From Corticicoccus populi (GTDB lineage Bacteria; Bacillota; Bacilli; Staphylococcales; Salinicoccaceae), in contig NZ_JBHUOQ010000001.1 in NCBI RefSeq assembly GCF_042686195.1, positions 434,001 to 498,000 on the forward strand: DNA of 64,000 nucleotides, given 5' to 3'. The first letter of the stretch is position 1. Every line of letters begins with the position of its first letter. The notes under the pieces are model-generated. The model was not told where the DNA came from, ran no database searches, and was given only the letters and a program-made list of their open reading frames with translations. This document shows, one piece after another, positions 58,483 through 64,000 of the stretch. The translations under genes were made by a program, and so were the position numbers.

Positions 58483-59647
58483 GTCGTTTCACCCACTCTA
58501 AAATTTCGTCTTGGTTATTTTGTAATCTGTTAAAGAGCACTTCATCTTCTAAACGGGAGAGAAGTGATTTAATCCACGGCCCGCCTCTGGTGTTAAACAC
58601 AGTCATTAAAGTACTGCCGTTGACTTCTAAGTCCTGTCTGTTTTGAATCGGCAGTGCAGGATGACTGCTGACAGCAACAGACAGACTTTGAGCGGCAGAT
58701 GCGTCCAATATATCATTATTATTATTAATGTACTGCAGTCTTTTTAACGTATTAAAATTGTTCTTAAATGCAATCTTTAAAGGATGGATATTGTTTTTAA
58801 GATCATCAGCAAGCTTCAACATGTTTGATACATCTGTTTTATCACTGTTCGGAAGTTTCAGTGCATTCAAGGAAGCCGCGAGTGATGACTCGAAATATAC
58901 TTGAAGAAACAATTCATCCACCAGATGATTCACATCAGTCATTAGCAAATTAGGATGACAGTCTTTGAAAAATGGAATGTATTGTATTAACTTTGTGTCG
59001 CTCAGTACCTGCTTCGCATGTTTAATGTCCTCACCGGCATACATTTTTCTCATCTCAACAACAATACGTTCAACCGCCACATAGGAAATCGTCTCACTGT
59101 TTTTTCCGATTGCATCTATAACACTGTCCGCAAGCTTGAACTTGAGCGTGGACATAAATCTTACAGCTCTTAACATCCGGAGTGCATCTTCATTAAAGCG
59201 TTCTCCTGCACTGCCTACAGTATGTATGATTTTATTTCTGATTGAATCCTGACCGTTGTATGGATCATGAAGTGCATAGTGTTCAGTCATTGCCATCGCA
59301 TTCATTGTAAAATCACGGCGCTGCAGGTCTTCATTCAAGTGTGAGGTGAACATGACTTTATCCGGCCGTCTGTGGTCGGTATAGTCGGTTTCTGTACGGT
59401 ATGTGGTAACTTCAAACGGAACATGATCAATCAGGACGATCACTGTCCCGTGTTCTTTACCAACATCAATGGTATGAGGAAACAGTTCTTCCACTGTCTC
59501 CGGTTTTGCGTTTGTAGTGATATCCACATCGTGGATACTGCCGGACATCACATGGTCCCTGACGGCACCACCGACAAAATATGCCTCAAATCCTGCATTT
59601 TTTAATGTGTAGATAATCGTTTTTCCTGTTTCAAATAGTTGATTCAT
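58442..59647 (-). CDS. cca: CCA-adding tRNA nucleotidyltransferase
   Basis: This 401-residue class II enzyme adds or repairs the tRNA 3' CCA end. The head domain has GGAVRD and the metal-binding HDVDIT (DxD); RRDFTMNAM and the nucleotide-selecting EDALRMLRAVRF are present. The C-terminal body and tail are helical. It overlaps birA by 41 nt and follows bshA by 3 nt. Confidence 0.95.
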   Translation of the reverse strand: MNQLFETGKTIIYTLKNAGFEAYFVGGAVRDHVMSGSIHDVDITTNAKPETVEELFPHTIDVGKEHGTVIVLIDHVPFEVTTYRTETDYTDHRRPDKVMFTSHLNEDLQRRDFTMNAMAMTEHYALHDPYNGQDSIRNKIIHTVGSAGERFNEDALRMLRAVRFMSTLKFKLADSVIDAIGKNSETISYVAVERIVVEMRKMYAGEDIKHAKQVLSDTKLIQYIPFFKDCHPNLLMTDVNHLVDELFLQVYFESSLAASLNALKLPNSDKTDVSNMLKLADDLKNNIHPLKIAFKNNFNTLKRLQYINNNNDILDASAAQSLSVAVSSHPALPIQNRQDLEVNGSTLMTVFNTRGGPWIKSLLSRLEDEVLFNRLQNNQDEILEWVKRHVIVEDGHIKIIE

Positions 59648-59650
59648 GAA

Positions 59651-60787
59651 TTATTCTCCAGTTAATAATGCTTTATATATTTCTTCATACTGTCCGATAA
59701 TATTATCAGAGTTAAAACGTAATTTGACATCTTCCAGCATCCGGCGTGACATGTTTTCGTACAGTGCACTGTCACTCAGCAGTTCAACTACATATTCAGC
59801 GGCACCTTTATAATCACCGACATCCACGACAAAACCGGTCTCATCATGCTTAATGACTTCTCTTATTCCGCCTGCTGTAGAACCGATAGGTACAGCGCCG
59901 CAGTTCATTGCCTCAAGTAAAGCGAGTCCGAAACTCTCTTTTTCACTCATCAGAAGAAAAATATCCGCGAGCTGAAAATATGGTTTGACGTCCGACTGCT
60001 GTCCGACGATATACACCTTGTCTTCAATCATCAGATCTTTAACGAGACTTCGTACACGGCTCATTTCAGGACCGTCCCCGACCAGTATTAACGCACTGTC
60101 TATTTTTTTCTGAACCAGATGGAACGTCCGTATGACATCATCGAGTCGTTTAATCGGTCTGAAGTTTGATGTGTGCATCAGTACTTTCGTAGAAGGTTTG
60201 ATACCGTGGCATTTTCTGAGTTTCTCCCGCGCCTCATCTCTGCCGTCAGTATTAAACGTTGTTTCATCAATGAAATTATACACTGTTTTAAGTTCTTTAT
60301 CCGGGTTGATTAATTGATAAGTATCTTCTGTCAGACTTTCTGATACAGATGTCGTAACATCAGATGCTTCAATTCCGTACCGGATTGCGGAGACCAGTGA
60401 CATGTCATGTCCGAGAACCGTAATATCCGTTCCATGAAGTGTCGTGACAATTTTAACGTCTTTTCCTGACATTTCACGCGCTAAAATGCCACATACTGCA
60501 TGTGGTACCGCATAATGCATGTGTATGATATCAAGATCGTAAAGTTTAATCACGTCCGATATTTTACTGGCAAGTGTAATATCATAAGGCGGATACTGGA
60601 AGACACTGTAGCTGTTAATATCAGTTTGGTGAATGAAAATATTTTCATGATTGAGATTTAATCTGAACGGCATATTTGATGTAATAAAGTGAACTTCATG
60701 GCCGCGTTCCGCCATTTTAATTCCGAGCTCTGTTGCGATAATCCCGCTGCCGCCGATTCCGGGATAACATGTTATTCCAATTTTCAT
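59651..60787 (-). CDS. bshA: Bacillithiol glycosyltransferase BshA
   Basis: This 378-residue GT4 glycosyltransferase joins UDP-GlcNAc and L-malate, the first step of bacillithiol synthesis. The N-terminal CYPGIGGSGIIATELG loop, the FRPIKRLDDVI acceptor/donor cleft and SEKESFGLALLEAM (E-x7-E) are clear. It lies between mgsA and cca. The bacilliredoxin in this window uses its product; bshB and bshC are elsewhere. Confidence 0.94.
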   Translation of the reverse strand: MKIGITCYPGIGGSGIIATELGIKMAERGHEVHFITSNMPFRLNLNHENIFIHQTDINSYSVFQYPPYDITLASKISDVIKLYDLDIIHMHYAVPHAVCGILAREMSGKDVKIVTTLHGTDITVLGHDMSLVSAIRYGIEASDVTTSVSESLTEDTYQLINPDKELKTVYNFIDETTFNTDGRDEAREKLRKCHGIKPSTKVLMHTSNFRPIKRLDDVIRTFHLVQKKIDSALILVGDGPEMSRVRSLVKDLMIEDKVYIVGQQSDVKPYFQLADIFLLMSEKESFGLALLEAMNCGAVPIGSTAGGIREVIKHDETGFVVDVGDYKGAAEYVVELLSDSALYENMSRRMLEDVKLRFNSDNIIGQYEEIYKALLTGE

Positions 60788-60791
60788 TTAA

Positions 60792-61169
60792 TCACTCTCT
60801 ATCTAATTTATCGATTAGTAACAATACTGCCGCTGCCGTACCCTCATTGGTTGCGAGAGGTACATCATAGACATCAGACAGTCTTAATAATGCGGAAACA
60901 TCCGGTTCATGGGGCTGTGCTGTCAGTGGATCCCTGAAGAAGAATATAGCATTAATTTCTCCGTTTGCAACAAGGGCACCGATTTCCTGATCACCGCCGA
61001 GCGGTCCCGATTTACAGCGGGTAACGTTCAGTCCGGTTTCATCAATAACACGTCCGCCTGTCGTTCCCGTGGCATACAGTTGATGTTTATTTAATAAGTC
61101 AAAGTTTTCCTGTGCAAATGAGACAAGGGCGTCTTTCTTTTTATCATGTGCAATTAAAGCAATATTCAT
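60792..61169 (-). CDS. mgsA: Methylglyoxal synthase
   Basis: This 125-residue enzyme converts dihydroxyacetone phosphate to methylglyoxal, a bypass relieving sugar-phosphate stress. The start at 61169 (MNIALIAHDK) has GGAGGGG 7 nt upstream. The catalytic base Asp60 lies in SGPLGGDQEIG, His87 in TAQPHEPDV, and ATGTTGG binds phosphate. It heads the bshA-cca-birA-dinG run, as in Bacillus; from memory S. aureus lacks it at this place. Bacillithiol can detoxify its product. Confidence 0.93.
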   Translation of the reverse strand: MNIALIAHDKKKDALVSFAQENFDLLNKHQLYATGTTGGRVIDETGLNVTRCKSGPLGGDQEIGALVANGEINAIFFFRDPLTAQPHEPDVSALLRLSDVYDVPLATNEGTAAAVLLLIDKLDRE

Positions 61170-61235
61170 AAACAATCCCCTCCTGTATTCATATTATCAT
61201 TAATTGTCTGTCAGTAGAAAATAATTATCCGGGCA

Positions 61236-61264
61236 GAGAAAGAGCCGGACCAATAGTCCGGCTC
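61236..61264 (-). terminator. Terminator after the zinc peptidase gene
   Basis: On the minus strand GAGCCGGAC, TATTG and GTCCGGCTC form a 9-bp GC-rich stem followed by TTTCTCT. Confidence 0.75.
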
Positions 61265-61275
61265 AGAATGGGTAT

Positions 61276-61965
61276 TTAGTTTTGGCTTCTTGCGATCAGG
61301 ATGAATCTTACAAGTTCTGCTACGGCAACTGCTGTTGCTGCAACATAAGTCATCGCTGCTGCATTTAAAACCTTTTTAGCGTGTCTGTATTCTTTTTCAT
61401 TTACAATATTGAGTGATTCAATCTGGTTCATCGCCCGTTTTGAAGCATCAAATTCGACCGGCAGTGTAACAAGCTGGAATAAAACAGCAAATGCCATTAA
61501 ACCAATACCAACCCACAGAAGCGTGTTACCGAAACCGGAGTTCATGCCGAATGTTAAAAGCATACCGGCAATGATAATGATATAAGCAAAGTTACTTCCC
61601 AGCTGTGCAAGCGGGAATAAAGCAGATCTGAAATTTAAAAATGCATAGCCTGTAGCGTGCTGAATTGCGTGCCCCACTTCGTGCGCAGCAACTGCTGTAC
61701 CAGCGACACTCGGCTTGTCAAAATTATCCGGGGATAATACAACTTTTTTATTTCTAGGGTCGTAGTAATCACTTAATACACCCTGTCCTCTTTCAACAGA
61801 TACATCATAAATACCATTCTCGTGCAAAATTTCCTCAGCTACTTCTCTTCCTGTCATGCCACTTGTTGAACGTACTTTAGCGTATTTGTTAAACGTGGAT
61901 TTGACATTCATTTGAGCAAGCATAGGAACAATCATTAATATGACAAAATAAATTAATATATACAT
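61276..61965 (-). CDS. Membrane zinc metallopeptidase (YugP-like)
   Basis: This 229-residue membrane protein of the YugP family (peptidase M-like, DUF751) has an N-terminal hydrophobic segment, the zinc motif HEVGH at 95-99 (AAHEVGHAIQH), two or three central membrane segments (about 115-165) and the conserved PVEFDASKRA motif, followed by a C-terminal hydrophobic stretch. Its substrate is unknown. It has its own terminator. Confidence 0.87.
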   Translation of the reverse strand: MYILIYFVILMIVPMLAQMNVKSTFNKYAKVRSTSGMTGREVAEEILHENGIYDVSVERGQGVLSDYYDPRNKKVVLSPDNFDKPSVAGTAVAAHEVGHAIQHATGYAFLNFRSALFPLAQLGSNFAYIIIIAGMLLTFGMNSGFGNTLLWVGIGLMAFAVLFQLVTLPVEFDASKRAMNQIESLNIVNEKEYRHAKKVLNAAAMTYVAATAVAVAELVRFILIARSQN

Positions 61966-62022
61966 GGCGCCTCCTAATATTACTTAACTTACATATATTT
62001 TACTTGAATTAACGGCTGTCAG

Positions 62023-62598
62023 TCAATCATTATGCCGCACCACAAGGCAGTGTAAAAGTACCAGCACAAAAACAGTCAGCCAGAAAGAAAAGTAACCGAT
62101 GTGACTGCTGTAATCGGCTAAAGCACCGTATACCGGATATTGATTATACACGTAATCAATGACATCGTTATGAAACAGCCATATTGCAGTAATGTAAAAG
62201 TGTACAGGTTTGACTTCCAGGTAAGGAAGGAATAAAAAGGCCTGTACAGCCATGATACCGTGTGAAGCAATCAGCATAAGTCCAACCCATGAGATAAACC
62301 CTGTTTCCATAAAGGTGAGCATATTCATCACGACAGCCCATACACCGTATTTAATTAAAGTGGTAAAGGCAAGTGCATCAATCAATCCCCATTTTTTATT
62401 AAATAAAATCAGGACGATCAGGATACAGAGAAACAATGTGGCTGTCGGACTGTCAGGAACAAACGGGATAAAATACCAGTCTGTAATGGATAACTGTCCT
62501 TTATACCAATAGTATCCGTATATCGTTCCTAAAAAATTAGAAATGAGTAATATCACTAAAAATACTCTGTTAAACATCAGTTCAATTATTTTATTCAC
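62023..62598 (-). CDS. ypjA: DUF1405 membrane protein (YpjA)
   Basis: This 191-residue integral membrane protein with about five to six hydrophobic segments matches the YpjA/DUF1405 family, conserved downstream of qcrC in Bacillales. Its function is unknown. The start is GTG 62598 with AGGTGG upstream. A terminator precedes it, so it may be expressed at a low level by read-through from qcrC. Confidence 0.82.
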   Translation of the reverse strand: MNKIIELMFNRVFLVILLISNFLGTIYGYYWYKGQLSITDWYFIPFVPDSPTATLFLCILIVLILFNKKWGLIDALAFTTLIKYGVWAVVMNMLTFMETGFISWVGLMLIASHGIMAVQAFLFLPYLEVKPVHFYITAIWLFHNDVIDYVYNQYPVYGALADYSSHIGYFSFWLTVFVLVLLHCLVVRHND

Positions 62599-62613
62599 AT
62601 TACACCACCTATT

Positions 62614-62641
62614 AAAAAAACCCCCTGTTACAGGGGGTTTT
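62614..62641 (-). terminator. Terminator after qcrC
   Basis: On the minus strand AAAACCCCCTG, TAA and CAGGGGGTTTT form an 11-bp stem followed by TTT, just after the qcrC stop. Confidence 0.93.
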
Positions 62642-62643
62642 AA

Positions 62644-63441
62644 CTATTCAGCTGATTCAGTATTCGTTGCTTCGTCAGCAGAAACTTCTTCCAAGCCTGC
62701 AACAAATTCAGCAATTTGTGAAATTTCATCTTCAGTCAGCTGTCCTTCGAACGCCGGCATATCTCCAGAACCGTTAGTTACAAATGCCTCGACTGCTTCC
62801 GGAGCAAGTTCCGGTGCGATGAGGTCAGGACCTGATCCTCCTGCAAGCTCACCACCGTGACAGCTTGTACAGTTTGTTCTAATCAGTTCATTAAACACAG
62901 GATCATCTGCGTCTAAGTTAGAGAATGTAATCTGCCCCTGTTGATGCTGCTGATCCCAGTCATGGTATGCAACAGATTCCCAGGTTGTGTAGAAAATAAT
63001 CGCAATAGAAACAAGCATTAAGCCTGTTGCCACAGGACGTTTTTTCCAGTGACGTTCTTTCACACCGTCAAGCCACGGCGCAAGAAGAAGCGCAGTGAAC
63101 GCGATACCCGGCATAATAATTGCACCAAGTATGTTAAACGGTCCAGAAGCATAAGTGTATTTCAGAATTTGGTACAAGAATAGGAAGTACCAGTCTGGTA
63201 AAGGTATATACCCTGTATCCGTTGGGTCGGCAATACGCTCAAGCGGCGCAGGATGCGCTACTGTTAAGCATAGGAAACCGATGAGGAATACAGCACCAGT
63301 GATCCATTCCTTTAAAAGGAAATCTGGCCAAAACTCTTCTGTACGACCTGGAAATTCTGAATAATCACGATTAAGTTTAGGTTTTTCATATTTCTGTATT
63401 CGTGAATCGCCGACAAATGTCAGCCCTTTTCCACGTTTCAT
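62644..63441 (-). CDS. qcrC: Menaquinol:cytochrome c reductase, cytochrome b/c subunit
   Basis: This 265-residue subunit of the bc-type complex fuses subunit-IV-like membrane helices (three to four, residues 45-155) to a C-terminal cytochrome c domain. The haem motif CTSCH is at 191-195, with the distal Met ligand in GSGDMPAF, and an acidic tail ends the protein. GGGGGG lies 8 nt before the ATG. It follows qcrB by 20 nt in the qcrABC operon. Confidence 0.95.
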   Translation of the reverse strand: MKRGKGLTFVGDSRIQKYEKPKLNRDYSEFPGRTEEFWPDFLLKEWITGAVFLIGFLCLTVAHPAPLERIADPTDTGYIPLPDWYFLFLYQILKYTYASGPFNILGAIIMPGIAFTALLLAPWLDGVKERHWKKRPVATGLMLVSIAIIFYTTWESVAYHDWDQQHQQGQITFSNLDADDPVFNELIRTNCTSCHGGELAGGSGPDLIAPELAPEAVEAFVTNGSGDMPAFEGQLTEDEISQIAEFVAGLEEVSADEATNTESAE

Positions 63442-63461
63442 AATCTTTTCCCCCCAATTTC

Positions 63462-64000
63462 CTATAGTGGTCCTGCAATACCTTGTTTACGTATCATGAT
63501 GAAATGCACAGCCATCAACGCAAATAATGCAGCAGGTAGGAAGAATACATGGATGGCAAAGAATCGAGTCAATGTTTGAGCACCGATAATTGTAGCGTCA
63601 CCAGCGAGCAGTGTCTTAATCCAGTCACCAATGAACGGCACACTGCCTGCAATGTCCAAACCTACTTTTGTAGCGAATAATGCTTTCATATCCCAAGGTA
63701 ATAAATAGCCTGTAAATGCAAGGCCAAGCATTACAGCAAAAAGTAATACTCCTACGACCCAGTTCAGTTCTCTAGGTGCTTTATATGCTCCGGTAAAGAA
63801 TACTCTAAGTGTATGTAGGAACATCATAACTACAACAAGACTTGCTCCCCAGTGGTGCATACCGCGGACAATCATACCGGCAGCAACATCATGCTGGAGA
63901 TAATACACGGAGTTCCATGCATTAACGATATCCGGCACGTAGTACATTGTTAAGAACATTCCGGATAAAATCTGGATTACAGTGATAAAAAATGTTAATC
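63462..64000 (-). CDS. qcrB: Cytochrome b6 subunit QcrB (5' end beyond window)
   Basis: The frame stays open to the window edge, so only the C-terminal 178 residues of this cytochrome b6-like subunit are present. The visible part has several membrane helices and conserved haem-ligand histidines (GMHHWGASLVV, and a second pair including FAIHVFFLPAALFALMAVH). Internal Met codons near 63959 are not the start. It oxidises menaquinol in the respiratory chain, with qcrC downstream. Confidence 0.94.
   Translation of the reverse strand, partial: LTFFITVIQILSGMFLTMYYVPDIVNAWNSVYYLQHDVAAGMIVRGMHHWGASLVVVMMFLHTLRVFFTGAYKAPRELNWVVGVLLFAVMLGLAFTGYLLPWDMKALFATKVGLDIAGSVPFIGDWIKTLLAGDATIIGAQTLTRFFAIHVFFLPAALFALMAVHFIMIRKQGIAGPL

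Noticed and set aside
1..64000. Insertion sequences, prophage, CRISPR arrays, tRNA or rRNA genes
   Set aside because: No transposase, integrase, phage or Cas-like protein, regular repeat-spacer pattern or tRNA-like fold was noticed; the content is core genes.

Overview
The window comes from a low-GC Firmicute of the family Staphylococcaceae, probably an early-branching, Jeotgalicoccus/Salinicoccus-like lineage rather than Staphylococcus itself. ArlRS, CvfB, CvfC, a BrnQ carrier and odhAB/murG near arlRS point to Staphylococcaceae. At the same time mgsA sits beside bshA-cca-birA, and aspB sits between dinG and asnS, which is the order I recall from Bacillus rather than S. aureus. Taxonomy and ortholog names come from recognising proteins by eye; nothing was searched.

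Layout. 1-995: an AT-rich stretch without a convincing intact gene, with a terminator and a possible decayed minus-strand gene. 996-7976: pepF, an SDR oxidoreductase, cvfB with a sirtuin, two small unknown proteins and an ABC-F ATPase. 7979-15127: a lysine-riboswitch-controlled operon asd-dapA-dapB-dapH-dapL-alr-lysA, making diaminopimelate, lysine and D-alanine. 15127-18840: pncA, cspA, a DUF1033 protein, acyP, xpaC and telA. 18842-27133: brnQ, a MoxR ATPase/VWA pair with a small partner gene, and odhAB. 27221-34337: arlRS, PAP2 phosphatase, murG, ctpA, deoD, yozE and crr. 34360-39061: msrBA, ypmS, dfrA-thyA, a 23-codon micro-ORF unit, a bacilliredoxin and a frameshifted cvfC. 39072-47619: a small zinc-finger gene, an RNase H-like protein, a 5'-3' exonuclease, a rhodanese, a tandem dynamin, rlmL, rnpB, gpsB, ypsA and yppE. 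47715-50794: recU-pbp2. 50861-61169: ypoC-nth-dnaD and the long mgsA-bshA-cca-birA-dinG-aspB-asnS run. 61276-64000: a zinc peptidase, DUF1405, qcrC and the end of qcrB, which runs off the window.

The content is overwhelmingly core: cell-wall precursors and assembly (dap genes, alr, murG, pbp2, gpsB), thiol redox and repair (bshA, bacilliredoxin, msrAB), folate/dTMP (dfrA, thyA), DNA repair and replication (nth, dnaD, dinG, recU), respiration and TCA cycle (odhAB, qcrBC) and two-component control (arlRS). I saw no insertion sequence, prophage, CRISPR array or tRNA gene.

The points most worth checking are: (i) cvfC, which in S. aureus is one protein, is split here exactly at an A9 tract that contains a canonical -1 slippery heptamer followed at once by a stop codon; (ii) an SDR enzyme whose catalytic YxxxK lysine is Asn; (iii) an ABC-F ATPase whose second Walker A lysine is Arg; (iv) a dihydrofolate reductase with Tyr at the position of the staphylococcal trimethoprim-resistance change; (v) a self-contained 23-residue membrane micro-ORF; and (vi) an uncharacterised MoxR/VWA operon.
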